Source: an uncultured Lachnospiraceae bacterium (lineage in GTDB: Bacteria > Bacillota > Clostridia > Lachnospirales > Lachnospiraceae). Taken from it: 43,794 nt of DNA. The stretch covers positions 1-43,794 of the forward strand of contig CAJUHY010000020.1 of NCBI GenBank assembly GCA_910585895.1, read 5' to 3'. Under the pieces are notes generated by a model. It saw only the letters and a program-made list of their open reading frames with translations, was not told the DNA's origin and ran no database searches. This document shows positions 14,863-23,578 of the stretch, piece after piece. Numbering within the stretch: position 1 is the stretch's first letter; every line of letters starts with the position of its first letter. The position numbers and the translations under genes are program-made.

Positions 14863-17430
14863 TTATTCCTTTCCATTTACATATCTATTAATAACCTTCT
14901 TTAAAAGGCCTATATCTATAGGTTTTGCCAAATGCACATCCATGCCCGCAGCTAACGCCTCTTTCTCATCCTCTGCAAAAGCATTGGCTGTCATGGCTAT
15001 AATAGGAATCTTTGCCGCATCGCTGCGATTTAGCGCTCTGATTGCTCTCGTCGCATCATAGCCATTCATCACCGGCATCTGCACATCCATCAAAATGGCA
15101 TCAAACTCACCTTCCTGGGCTCGTTCAAACCGCTCCAACACCAGTTTACCATTTTCAGCAACTTCACAGCTCGCACCTTCCATACTCAAGATTTCTGACA
15201 AGATTTCTGCATTAATCATGTTATCCTCAGCCGCAAGAAAATGTAAACCCTCCAGGCTGTTATTATCTTCCTCTTCCAGCTTTGCTGCTACTTTTCCAGC
15301 TTCCTGCATCTCCAAAATCTTCTCTTTCAAGGCAGAAACAAAAAATGGTTTGCAGAGGACTTCAGCATTCTCCATCTCAGCCACACTTTCCGTCCTCTTT
15401 GCCTCATAAGACGCCAAAAACAAAATCGGCGCTGCCGTACATTCCCAAAGTTTTTGGGCAGCTGAAATCCCGCCAAGTTCTGTTTCATCCCAATCCAGCA
15501 AAATGAGATGGTAATCATCCCTGTTGCTTTCACTTATCATATTTACAGCTGCCTGCAAGTCACAAGCCGTATCTACCACTACCTCTGTATCCTTCATCAG
15601 CACTTGAATATTTTCACATGTCTCCTGCTCGCTGCCCACAACAAGAATGCGGTCAATTCCTCTTTCCCTCCAAAACCGTTTATCCGCCTGTTCTTCCGGT
15701 ATACGAAGTTCCAGTTCCACCTTAAACAGGCTGCCCTTATCCACTTCACTGGACACATCTATCGTCCCGCCCATAAGTTCCACAATATTCTTGGTAATTG
15801 CCATACCAAGCCCCGTACCCTGCACCTTATTTGTCGTACTGTTTTCTGCTCTGGTAAAAGCTTCAAAAATTGTCTCCAGATATTCGGGCGTCATTCCATA
15901 TCCATCGTCTTCCACTTCAATACGGATATGCTCAAATTGGTTGGAACGTTGCTTCATCCCTATAATACGGAACCAGATATTGCCCCCCTCCTGGGTATAT
16001 TTAACCGCATTTGACAGCAAATTAATTAAAATCTGATTAATCCTGGTCTCATCGCCTAACAGATACTCATGCTTGATTCCAGTCACTTCCACATGGAAAC
16101 TCTGTTTTCTGCCCTCCGCCATAGGCCGGATAATTGCATCAACAGAAGATACAAGGTCATTTAAAGTAAAATTCCCCATATTAAGCACCACTTTACCGCT
16201 CTCAATCTTAGATACGTCAAGAACATCATTGATTAAACTCAGCAAATGCTGACCGGATGCTGTAATCTTTTTCGTGTATTCTCTGACCTTAGCCGGATTT
16301 TCTGCCTCCAGGGCAAGCAGCGCTGTAAAACCAAGAACCGCATTCATAGGTGTTCGAATATCATGCGACATGTTGGAAAGGAACATTGTCTTGGAGTTGC
16401 TGGCAATCTGCGCCGCCTGCAATGCCTCTGCAAGCTGTTTGTTATGCAGTTCCCTCTCTGCCTCCCGCTCCCTGCGTATTTTATTCTGCTTCCTCTGGTT
16501 AAGATAATAAAACAGACAGCAAAGGAAAAATGCTGTCAGCATCGCCACAACAACGATAAATATGTTGTGGCGCACCGCCCTGCTCTCCTGCTGAATAGCT
16601 TCTACTGGAACATAACCAATCAGGTAAATGGAACCTTCATTTACCGACCACATATAATTCAAAGACTGCTTCCCACGAATAGTGTGATAAAACAAAATAT
16701 TCTTGCCATCCTTAAGGCAGCTGTCCACTTTCTGCCTGAGTTCCCGCTCTTTGATATCATTGGCATGGTAGAAATCCTCCAGATTCAGATGACCCGCACT
16801 GCGCTCACCCATACCTTTCGGTTTCAGCACCAGCCTCTGGCTCTGTGCATCCATGATATACAGCAGCGCCGTATCATTATAAAAACCCTCTGGCAGAGAT
16901 TTATCAAGGGAATCATAGACATACTCGATATAAAGAGCCGCAATCTCCTTGTCATCTCGTACTACCGGACATTTCATGGTATATGCCCATGTCCCCATAT
17001 AATTAATATAAGATTGGGAAATTTGCAAATCTTCAACTTCCCATCCTGCCGAAAAATCCAGTCCCTCCTCTGTAAATTTTTCGCCCATGTTGGAAATTCC
17101 TTCTGTTTGCCCCTCTGCTATAAGGGACAGCTTGACCATAGTCGAATTTTTCTTATAGGATGAGATATACTCTTCGGGGTCGTCCGCCAGAGCAACTTTC
17201 TGGGCTATCAGCTTCTGAAAATCTGCTTCATTATTCAAAATTGCTTCTATTGTACATTCTATCAAATCCAAACTCTCACTAAGGTTCTGAATTGCAGAGG
17301 CTGACATCTCCTTCGATATCCTCCCTGCCAAAGAAAATACAATAACCCCTAATATCAGAAATACTATTATGATAGAAACGAGCAGGGAACTCCCTCCATC
17401 TTTTCTGCTCTTATCCTGTCCCTTTTTCAT
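14863..17430 (-). CDS. Hybrid sensor histidine kinase with two receiver domains
   Basis: 855-aa membrane kinase. Helix 1 at about 15-36, an outer sensing domain to about 288 (Cache-like by size, not proven), helix 2 at 289-311, a short coil, HisKA with His356 (NMSHDIRTPMNA), HATPase_c (DDGYGM, GTGLGMAI), a degenerate receiver (about 595-705) and an intact receiver near the C-terminus (phosphoacceptor Asp782, Lys in LAKPID). The first receiver begins VVGSEQ where an acidic pair is expected but keeps an Asp in LLDWDE and a Lys in LCKPF. There is no HPt or DNA-binding domain, so phosphate must pass to proteins elsewhere. Co-transcribed with the binding lipoprotein that follows; a strong promoter lies at 17496-17525. 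Confidence 0.92.
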   Translation of the reverse strand: MKKGQDKSRKDGGSSLLVSIIIVFLILGVIVFSLAGRISKEMSASAIQNLSESLDLIECTIEAILNNEADFQKLIAQKVALADDPEEYISSYKKNSTMVKLSLIAEGQTEGISNMGEKFTEEGLDFSAGWEVEDLQISQSYINYMGTWAYTMKCPVVRDDKEIAALYIEYVYDSLDKSLPEGFYNDTALLYIMDAQSQRLVLKPKGMGERSAGHLNLEDFYHANDIKERELRQKVDSCLKDGKNILFYHTIRGKQSLNYMWSVNEGSIYLIGYVPVEAIQQESRAVRHNIFIVVVAMLTAFFLCCLFYYLNQRKQNKIRREREAERELHNKQLAEALQAAQIASNSKTMFLSNMSHDIRTPMNAVLGFTALLALEAENPAKVREYTKKITASGQHLLSLINDVLDVSKIESGKVVLNMGNFTLNDLVSSVDAIIRPMAEGRKQSFHVEVTGIKHEYLLGDETRINQILINLLSNAVKYTQEGGNIWFRIIGMKQRSNQFEHIRIEVEDDGYGMTPEYLETIFEAFTRAENSTTNKVQGTGLGMAITKNIVELMGGTIDVSSEVDKGSLFKVELELRIPEEQADKRFWRERGIDRILVVGSEQETCENIQVLMKDTEVVVDTACDLQAAVNMISESNRDDYHLILLDWDETELGGISAAQKLWECTAAPILFLASYEAKRTESVAEMENAEVLCKPFFVSALKEKILEMQEAGKVAAKLEEEDNNSLEGLHFLAAEDNMINAEILSEILSMEGASCEVAENGKLVLERFERAQEGEFDAILMDVQMPVMNGYDATRAIRALNRSDAAKIPIIAMTANAFAEDEKEALAAGMDVHLAKPIDIGLLKKVINRYVNGKE

Positions 17431-17495
17431 TCTATATCTCCAATCTTACAACAATCCAAAACTATTACGGCTCTATGCCAATTCTTTTGGATATT

Positions 17496-17525
17496 ATTAT
17501 ACCTTTTACTATATTTTGGTGTCAA
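17496..17525 (-). promoter_or_regulatory. Promoter of the hybrid kinase operon
   Basis: Minus-strand TTGACA (17520-17525), 18-base spacer, TATAAT (17496-17501). Confidence 0.75.
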
Positions 17526-17571
17526 TATCAATTCAGATTTCGTCATAATTTGCTATTTTTGCGCTTTTCCA

Positions 17572-17600
17572 TTGCCTAAACCAGCATTTACAATTATAAT
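17572..17600 (+). promoter_or_regulatory. Promoter of the GH13 gene
   Basis: TTGCCT (17572-17577), 17-base spacer, TATAAT (17595-17600), about 70 bases before the start. It is divergent from the kinase promoter. Confidence 0.7.
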
Positions 17601-17670
17601 ATTACTATCTGGATAATTTCGTTATATTTCAGAAATTTACTTAACGTATACAGAAAGGATTTACTTTATT

Positions 17671-18981
17671 ATGTGGGCTTATGAAAGTGTATTTTATCAA
17701 ATCTATCCCTTAGGTTTCTGCGGCGCTCCTTTTGAAAATGATGGAATTCCCATGAGGCGTATCCTCAAAATAAAAGACTGGATTCCCCATTTAGAGAAAT
17801 TAGGTGTGAATGCCATCTATTTCTCCCCATTATTTGAGTCCGATACCCATGGCTACAATGCCAGAGATTACCGCAAAATTGACGTGCGCCTGGGCGACAA
17901 CGACGATTTCAAGGAAATCTGCGATGCTCTGCATGAAGCAGGCATCCGTATCGTATTGGACGGTGTATTCAACCATGCCGGCAGAGGATTCTTTGCTTTC
18001 CAGGATGTATTGCAAAACCGCGAAAATTCCCGTTACCGTGACTGGTTCCACATTGATTTCCATGGAAATTCCGGTTATAATGACGGTCTTTGGTATGAAG
18101 GCTGGGAAGGGAACTTTGACCTTGTAAAACTGAATCTGCGCAACGAAGAAGTTATCCAGTATCTCTTAGAAAGTGTCTCTTACTGGGTGAACACCTGGGA
18201 CATCGACGGACTGAGACTGGACGTTGCCTACTGTCTGGACCATGATTTCGTAAGACGGCTGCGCAATCATTGCGACAATCTCAAAGAAGATTTTTTCCTT
18301 GTTGGGGAAATGCTGCACGGTGACTATAATCAGCTAATGAATGATTCTATGCTGCACTCGGCCACCAATTATGAGTGTTACAAGGGATTGCACTCCAGTT
18401 TCAATTCCATGAATATGTTTGAGATTATCCACTCCCTGCTGCGGCAGTTCGGACCAGAGAACTGGACCTTATACCGCGGAAAACATCTGCTGAGCTTTGT
18501 GGATAACCACGACGTCTCCAGAATCGCCTCCATCTTAAACATCCCGGAACATTTGCCTCTGATTTACGCACTCTGCTTTGGTATGCCGGGTATCCCCTGT
18601 GTCTATTACGGCAGCGAATGGGGCGTAAAAGGCGATAAATCAAATGGAGATCCCTCTCTGCGTCCCAGTTTTGAGGAACCGGAATGGACAGACCTGACCG
18701 CATGGATTGCCAAGCTTACCGCAGCCAAGAAATCCTCCGAGGCTTTGAATTACGGAGAGTTCCGCTCTGTAGTGCTTACCAACAAACAATGTATTTTTGA
18801 GCGAAAAAGCGCAAATGAAAGGGTCTTGGTTGCTATCAATGCGGACAGTGAGACATATACCGCGCACTTTGACGCCGGATGCGGCATGGCTGTCGACCTG
18901 ATTAGCGGCGAAAACCATGATTTTGGCGGCGGCAGTGAACTTCCTCCTTACAGTGCATACTTCTGGAAATGTGAGATTTAA
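17671..18981 (+). CDS. GH13 alpha-amylase-family glycoside hydrolase
   Basis: 436-aa enzyme acting on alpha-glucans or maltodextrins. The four GH13 regions are present: region I DGVFNH (97-102), region II GLRLDVAY with nucleophile Asp184, region III LVGEM with acid/base Glu213, and region IV FVDNHD with Asp281. There is no signal peptide, so it is probably cytoplasmic and works on imported oligosaccharides. The short N-terminus starting directly in the barrel (MWAYESVFYQIYPLGF) resembles cyclomaltodextrinase/neopullulanase-like members lacking the extra N-terminal domain. Exact specificity is not readable. AAAGGA lies 11 bases before the ATG. It is divergent from the kinase/binding-protein operon, which may sense a related sugar (inference). 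Confidence 0.92.
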   Translation: MWAYESVFYQIYPLGFCGAPFENDGIPMRRILKIKDWIPHLEKLGVNAIYFSPLFESDTHGYNARDYRKIDVRLGDNDDFKEICDALHEAGIRIVLDGVFNHAGRGFFAFQDVLQNRENSRYRDWFHIDFHGNSGYNDGLWYEGWEGNFDLVKLNLRNEEVIQYLLESVSYWVNTWDIDGLRLDVAYCLDHDFVRRLRNHCDNLKEDFFLVGEMLHGDYNQLMNDSMLHSATNYECYKGLHSSFNSMNMFEIIHSLLRQFGPENWTLYRGKHLLSFVDNHDVSRIASILNIPEHLPLIYALCFGMPGIPCVYYGSEWGVKGDKSNGDPSLRPSFEEPEWTDLTAWIAKLTAAKKSSEALNYGEFRSVVLTNKQCIFERKSANERVLVAINADSETYTAHFDAGCGMAVDLISGENHDFGGGSELPPYSAYFWKCEI

Positions 18982-19078
18982 CCATTCACAGCTGCACCAG
19001 TTTATAAGAATTGGCAGAAACGAGAATACTGCTAATGAAAAGTTTCACGCATTTTCATCAACAAATCTATATGAAAAG

Positions 19079-19116
19079 AAGGTCTGCTGCTATTTTGCAA
19101 CAGACCTTCCTTTTTT
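19079..19116. terminator. Bidirectional terminator after the GH13 gene
   Basis: AAGGTCTG pairs with CAGACCTT with three further inner pairs. Six T follow on the plus strand and TTCTTTTC on the minus strand. The stem overlaps the stop of the convergent ThrE C-part gene. Confidence 0.75.
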
Positions 19117-19551
19117 ATCTGTTAATCTGCCCAGGCGGTTAAACCAGCTCTGCGGCAGCGCAAGACCAAAAATAATTCCTAAAACAATCGCTCCTGCAAT
19201 TTTAAATGTCTCAATTCCTTTCGCCGTACATTTGGACAATTCATTCATAATGAGATAATACGCAGTATAATAAACACCTGAGCCGGGCACCAGCGTAAAA
19301 ATTCCTGCCAACAGAAATACTGTACTGGGCATTTTACGCAAGGCGGAGAGAATTCTCGCCACTAAGGTTAAGGTAAGCGTTGCCCACAACGATGAAACAG
19401 GCACTCCAATACCACAGCCAAGACAGAACTTATACACCATCCAGCCAAGTCCGCCATTCACCGCACAGTACAAATACTCCTGCCGGGGTACATGGAAGAG
19501 CACAGCAAATGCCAGTGTAGATATAACTGCGACCAACAACTGGATAATCAT
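19090..19551 (-). CDS. Threonine/serine exporter, C-terminal part (ThrE_2 type)
   Basis: 153-aa membrane protein with four to five helices, matching the C-terminal domain of ThrE-family exporters. It should act with the protein encoded just upstream to export threonine/serine or related metabolites. The start ATG at 19551 overlaps the stop of that gene (ATGA), with GGAGG 12 bases before it. Fused in ThrE proteins, the two parts are commonly separate in Firmicutes, so this is not a frameshift. A conserved small-residue stretch (LVPGSGVYYTAYYLI) is visible. Its stop lies inside a terminator stem. Confidence 0.85.
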   Translation of the reverse strand: MIIQLLVAVISTLAFAVLFHVPRQEYLYCAVNGGLGWMVYKFCLGCGIGVPVSSLWATLTLTLVARILSALRKMPSTVFLLAGIFTLVPGSGVYYTAYYLIMNELSKCTAKGIETFKIAGAIVLGIIFGLALPQSWFNRLGRLTDKKGRSVAK

Positions 19552-20378
19552 ATGGGCAACGCACCTCCTCCCAGCATTTGAAATATCTTGACGGAAGCGC
19601 CCACCCCTACGGCAATGCAAATCCCGGTCAGCAACGCATCCATCAGACGAATGCCGCCTGACAGGTAATCCCCATTAAATGAGTCGCGAATGCCGGTAAC
19701 CAATGCCACACCTGGCATCAGGACAATGATTCCACCGATAATAATACGGTCAGACTGAACGCTAAGTCCCATCCCATAAAGCGCCAGGCTGCCCGCTGTC
19801 ACAAACGCGCTGCCCAGAATATTCAGCAGAAATTTGGATACATTTCTCTTCGTCCCTGCCACCAAAAATGCCTGCAGCAGCAAACCCAAAAGAAATGAAA
19901 AAATACTGTCAAAAGGTGTTCCTCCCAAAAGGAAACAGAATCCTGCACTCTCAATGCCACACGCCAGCACCAAAAAAATATCCCGCAGCGGCTCCGCGTG
20001 TCTGCACTGCTCCAGACGCTTATACGCCTGCCTAATACTTAAGGAACCCTGACAGATTTCCCGGGACAGCTGATTGATTCCGGCAATTTTCTCAAGGTTT
20101 ATATCGCCAAGAGGGACATCCCTCACCATGCTTCCTGCATCTTCATCCTGCTCATGTACCGTGGCAAAAATTCCGTTGGTCACAACAAACACATGATAAT
20201 CCTGTACGCCATATGCTTCCATCACACGGCCGACTGTCTCCTGCACCCTGTATATTTCACCGCCGTTTTTCAGCAATTCTTCCCCCATTGATACCGCCAA
20301 GTTTAAAATCACTTTATTATTGCGCTGCATTTTGCGCGTAGAGACCGACCCTTGTGGGCGTTTTTTATTCTCCGACAT
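19548..20378 (-). CDS. Threonine/serine exporter, N-terminal part (ThrE_1/DUF1212 type)
   Basis: 276 aa. A soluble N-terminal region of about 120 residues contains the family motif LLKNGGEIYRVQETV and the HVFVVTNGIFATV strand; about five membrane helices follow. It pairs with the C-part whose start it overlaps by four bases. Its own start overlaps the end of the O-antigen-ligase-like gene by 14 bases (GGAGAA 10 bases before the ATG), so translation of the chain is coupled. Substrate is inferred from the family only. Confidence 0.87.
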   Translation of the reverse strand: MSENKKRPQGSVSTRKMQRNNKVILNLAVSMGEELLKNGGEIYRVQETVGRVMEAYGVQDYHVFVVTNGIFATVHEQDEDAGSMVRDVPLGDINLEKIAGINQLSREICQGSLSIRQAYKRLEQCRHAEPLRDIFLVLACGIESAGFCFLLGGTPFDSIFSFLLGLLLQAFLVAGTKRNVSKFLLNILGSAFVTAGSLALYGMGLSVQSDRIIIGGIIVLMPGVALVTGIRDSFNGDYLSGGIRLMDALLTGICIAVGVGASVKIFQMLGGGALPI

Positions 20379-22026
20379 CTTCTGCTTTCTCCATGCTCTT
20401 AATCATTCCCAGCAGCAGAAACAGGTATGGGGTGAGAAATACTGTGGGGTTATTGACAAGCCCCTGTGCCATATAGCTGCAGACAAGGATTACACCAAGA
20501 AGCACAGACGGCTTAACAGAAATCCTTTTTGCCGATTTCACTGCCGTGCTAATCAGTAGGCCAAAATAACCGACCGTACCCACAACGCCCATTGTGGTTA
20601 GAATCTGCAGCAGCTCATTATGGGCATCCACAAGCAGCGCTCCGCCAAAATATTCTGAAACCGCCGTTCCTCCATACTGCTGGATAAACATATGGTAATA
20701 ATTTACACCATAACCGGTAATCTTATCCCACAGCGGCGAAGCAAGCCATGATTCCACGGTTATCCGCCAGATATAACCTCGTCCGCTTCCCCAGGAATCC
20801 TGCAGGCGCAAGCGCTCCAGTGCAGATAAGGAACCCTCCCAGGCAGACTGCTTAAGATTTGCGGCAGCGATAGCTGCAATCACGATAACTGCCGCAGCTG
20901 CTACAGCAATAAAAATAATTTTTCTAATCAGGTTATATGACAATTCCTTTCCTGATTTCTTCCTGTTCCAAACCAAAAATAGAACTCCTGCAAGCAGTAT
21001 TCCCTCCGCGGCCAGTAAATATCCATTAAGCAGTAATCCGTACTGAAACTTATTTGTAATTAAAGTCACATACATATAGTTTGAAAAATCTTTGCTTCCT
21101 GCAATAAGTATCATTACTTTCATCACAACACCGGCAATCCATAAAAAACCACAGACTTCCAGAAACCGCAGCATCCGCTCATGATTACACAGAGAAAACC
21201 ATAGCAACACTAAAAATGAAACTCCAATTCCCAGCAAAAAACTCTCACTGTGGGAACAATACCCTGCATAAAATGCCAATATCAGATATACACCGGAAAC
21301 TGCCCGCAGATATTTATCTTTTGTCACAACATACAACGCCATTCCTGCCGGCGCCGTCATACAGAGATAACTGGAACAGGCATTGACATTGCCGATGGTA
21401 CTGATAAAACTGCCATACTGATCCGCTGCAAGATTTTCATACATCTTTAATGGGTCAACTCCCCAGAAATTCAGGGAAGCCAGCAGACACACTATCATAT
21501 TGGCAGCTAAAAATACCCATGCTGTCCACTTGCCGAGCTTTAAATATTTCCCAAGAATCAAGTACATGGCAATGCAGAGCAGCCATACCAATGCACCCAG
21601 CTTCCTGCCTTCCAGTCCCTGCCAGGATTCCTGCGGATTGGCAGAAAAAACTGTGGCAATCAGAATTCCTGCTGCAAAGATAACGGCAAACCATGTTGTC
21701 GCTGAGATGCCGCCAAGCCACTGCTTCAATGCCTCTCCCTTTTCTATTTGTACCTGTTCCTGACCTTTGGATGGCATTTTTTTCTTATGTTTTTTATTCT
21801 TCTGCTGCATGGATTCCTTATACTGCATCAAACGGTCCATACAGGAAAACAGAATAAATGCCAGAATTAACCCAACCGCACATATGCGGAAAAAGTTAAG
21901 CTTGGCATTCGACATGTCAATATAGTTATCCTGATAATATAAGGGAAAAATTCCCACCATCAATAATACCGCCAGCGCCGCTGCCCCTTCCAAAAAGATG
22001 TACATCACGCTTTTCTTCTGTTTCAT
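20365..22026 (-). CDS. O-antigen-ligase-like (Wzy_C) membrane protein
   Basis: 553-aa polytopic membrane protein with about 12-14 helices and a large loop before the last helices containing WxxGxGxxxYxxxxxQYG-like and DAHNELLQIL motifs, typical of the Wzy/WaaL O-antigen ligase-polymerase superfamily. In Gram-positive bacteria such proteins act in surface glycan or teichuronic-type polymer ligation or in glycosylation. A basic cytoplasmic stretch (KNKKHKKKM) follows the second helix. The ATG at 22026 was chosen because GGAGG lies five bases upstream; the ATG at 22038 overlaps that site. Only one base separates it from the preceding hydrolase gene. No other glycan gene is near, which is odd for such a protein. 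Confidence 0.85.
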   Translation of the reverse strand: MKQKKSVMYIFLEGAAALAVLLMVGIFPLYYQDNYIDMSNAKLNFFRICAVGLILAFILFSCMDRLMQYKESMQQKNKKHKKKMPSKGQEQVQIEKGEALKQWLGGISATTWFAVIFAAGILIATVFSANPQESWQGLEGRKLGALVWLLCIAMYLILGKYLKLGKWTAWVFLAANMIVCLLASLNFWGVDPLKMYENLAADQYGSFISTIGNVNACSSYLCMTAPAGMALYVVTKDKYLRAVSGVYLILAFYAGYCSHSESFLLGIGVSFLVLLWFSLCNHERMLRFLEVCGFLWIAGVVMKVMILIAGSKDFSNYMYVTLITNKFQYGLLLNGYLLAAEGILLAGVLFLVWNRKKSGKELSYNLIRKIIFIAVAAAAVIVIAAIAAANLKQSAWEGSLSALERLRLQDSWGSGRGYIWRITVESWLASPLWDKITGYGVNYYHMFIQQYGGTAVSEYFGGALLVDAHNELLQILTTMGVVGTVGYFGLLISTAVKSAKRISVKPSVLLGVILVCSYMAQGLVNNPTVFLTPYLFLLLGMIKSMEKAEDVGE

Positions 22027-22027
22027 G

Positions 22028-22870
22028 TTATCCTCCATATACTTGTATCACTCTTCCTACTTCCGGCAAGATACAGGCGCTGCCAAGCTCCTCCCGCATT
22101 GCTGCTATGGCGCGCATACCCGTACAATGCAGCGGTACTACCAGGTCAATGCCCTGTTTTTTCAAGGCGGTGATTGTCATTTCCACACGATGGGCATCGC
22201 TATTCCTGAGATGCATACCTGCCGCCAGAAAATGGATATGTTTATTGTGAAAGACTGTCTGCACATAATGCAGGCAATTGATAATTCCCACATGGGCACA
22301 ACCCGCAAAAACGCACAATCCCTCTTCTGTTTCTATCACTAAAAGCTGCTCATCCTCCATCGCATCTGCAATCAGTTCATGCCCTGGATACTGCAAATTT
22401 GTTTTCCAGAATTGACTGGCTAACGGCTCAAATTCGTTCGTGTAGGGAATTTCAGAGAGCAGATACACACCTTCTGCAATCTGTGTACCACCTCCTGACA
22501 GCTTATGAACATCTGCTTTTTCCTGCCAGCCGTCTTTATTTTCCACCCCTATATAACGCAGTTCTTTGCTTCGCGAATTTTCCACATACTTCTGCTCAAA
22601 TGCTTTCTCCTGAATATAAATGGGCACATTTCCCAATTCCTGCCAGTGCTCCATCCCCCCACAGTGGTCATAATGCCCATGGCTGAGGATAACACCATCC
22701 AAATTCTTCAAATCAATTCCAAGCCTAGCCGCATTATGTAAAAATACCCGGCTTTGTCCGGTATCAAAGAGATATCTTTTCTTCCCGGTATCAATAAGCA
22801 GGGACATACCATGCTCGCCCAGAAATCCCCGCTTATACACCATGTTGTCTGTTAAAATACTTACTTTCAT
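22028..22870 (-). CDS. MBL-fold metallohydrolase (COG1237 type)
   Basis: 280-aa cytoplasmic metallo-beta-lactamase-fold enzyme. The metal motif SHGHYDHCGG gives His64, His66, Asp68 and His69; later ligands are likely His in GCAHVGI and PLHCTG. The order resembles the group annotated as dihydropterin-phosphate synthase-like hydrolases (COG1237). Real substrates of most members are unknown. The ATG at 22870 was chosen since GAGGA lies about 10 bases upstream and the relQ stop is only five bases away; a longer frame to 22963 would overlap relQ. Placement directly after an alarmone synthetase makes a phosphorylated-nucleotide substrate tempting, but that is speculation. Confidence 0.88.
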   Translation of the reverse strand: MKVSILTDNMVYKRGFLGEHGMSLLIDTGKKRYLFDTGQSRVFLHNAARLGIDLKNLDGVILSHGHYDHCGGMEHWQELGNVPIYIQEKAFEQKYVENSRSKELRYIGVENKDGWQEKADVHKLSGGGTQIAEGVYLLSEIPYTNEFEPLASQFWKTNLQYPGHELIADAMEDEQLLVIETEEGLCVFAGCAHVGIINCLHYVQTVFHNKHIHFLAAGMHLRNSDAHRVEMTITALKKQGIDLVVPLHCTGMRAIAAMREELGSACILPEVGRVIQVYGG

Positions 22871-22875
22871 CCCTG

Positions 22876-23520
22876 TTATTCCTCTTGTTCTTCTTTGGCC
22901 TGTAAAATTGCTTCGTTCAGGGAAAGCATCTTGGCATCCAGCATAGATACGATACCGGCGCATTCACGCAAATCCCGACTGATATATTCCGGTGCATCCC
23001 CCTCAAATTTATAATAAATCTTATGCTCCAGGCTCGCCCAGAAATCCATAGCAATCGTGCGTATCTGAATCTCCACTTTCGTATCAATCACACGGTCTGT
23101 CAGGAAAATGGGCACCGTGACCAGCATATGGTAACTCTTATAACCACTGTCTTTTGGATTTTTGATATAATCTTTGACAGAGACCACCGTAAGGTCATTC
23201 TGCCTGCCAATCATTTCCGCCAACCGGTAAATATCCGATGTAAACGAACATACCAGCCGGATTCCTGCAATATCATTCACATGGTTGACCATATTCTCAA
23301 TTGTACTCTCATAATGGTTCCTCTTGAGCTTCTTGACTATGCTTTCGGGCGTCTTGATTCTGGATTTAATATATTCAATGGGATTGTAATTGTGTATATG
23401 GCAAAACTCATCATTTAAAATTTCAAGCTTCGTCCCTACTTCCTTTAAAGCGGAATTATAAAGAAAAATTACAGTTTCCCAACTATCCACACCTTCATTA
23501 AATCTGTCTGCAGCATCCAT
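22876..23520 (-). CDS. Small alarmone synthetase (RelQ/YjbM type)
   Basis: 214-aa single-domain RelA/SpoT synthetase making (p)ppGpp from ATP and GTP or GDP. The nucleotide-binding motifs NPKDSGYKSYHMLV and VEIQIRTIAMDFWASLEHKI are intact. There is no HD hydrolase, TGS or ACT domain, so it only synthesises and is likely controlled by expression or oligomerisation. AAAGGA lies 10 bases before the ATG. It lies 43 bases after the aminotransferase, with competing hairpins in between. Length and motifs fit RelQ better than RelP, at moderate certainty. Confidence 0.9.
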   Translation of the reverse strand: MDAADRFNEGVDSWETVIFLYNSALKEVGTKLEILNDEFCHIHNYNPIEYIKSRIKTPESIVKKLKRNHYESTIENMVNHVNDIAGIRLVCSFTSDIYRLAEMIGRQNDLTVVSVKDYIKNPKDSGYKSYHMLVTVPIFLTDRVIDTKVEIQIRTIAMDFWASLEHKIYYKFEGDAPEYISRDLRECAGIVSMLDAKMLSLNEAILQAKEEQEE

Positions 23521-23543
23521 AATGATTGTTTCCTTTCTTCCTC

Positions 23544-23578
23544 GTCTGACACCCTATCGCAGACTAGCGGGTGTCTGC
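23544..23578 (-). promoter_or_regulatory. Mutually exclusive hairpins before relQ
   Basis: In the transcript, GCAGAC can pair with GTCTGC, or the overlapping GACACCC can pair with GGGTGTC, or GTCTG can pair with a later CAGAC. The elements overlap, so only some can form together. The first hairpin includes the aminotransferase stop. No T-tract follows, so simple termination is unlikely; translational or stability control is possible. Confidence 0.4.

Noticed and set aside
16246..17163. Long plus-strand open frame (305 codons) opposite the hybrid kinase
   Set aside because: It is antisense to a kinase with all motifs intact, has no ribosome site and gives Cys/His-rich sequence of no recognisable family. 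The same holds for frames at 2581-3231, 5717-6397, 10500-11258, 37503-38243 and 39633-40313.
19090..20378. Possible frameshift splitting one ThrE exporter gene
   Set aside because: The two parts overlap by a clean ATGA, the second has its own GGAGG, and separate ThrE N- and C-parts are usual in Firmicutes.
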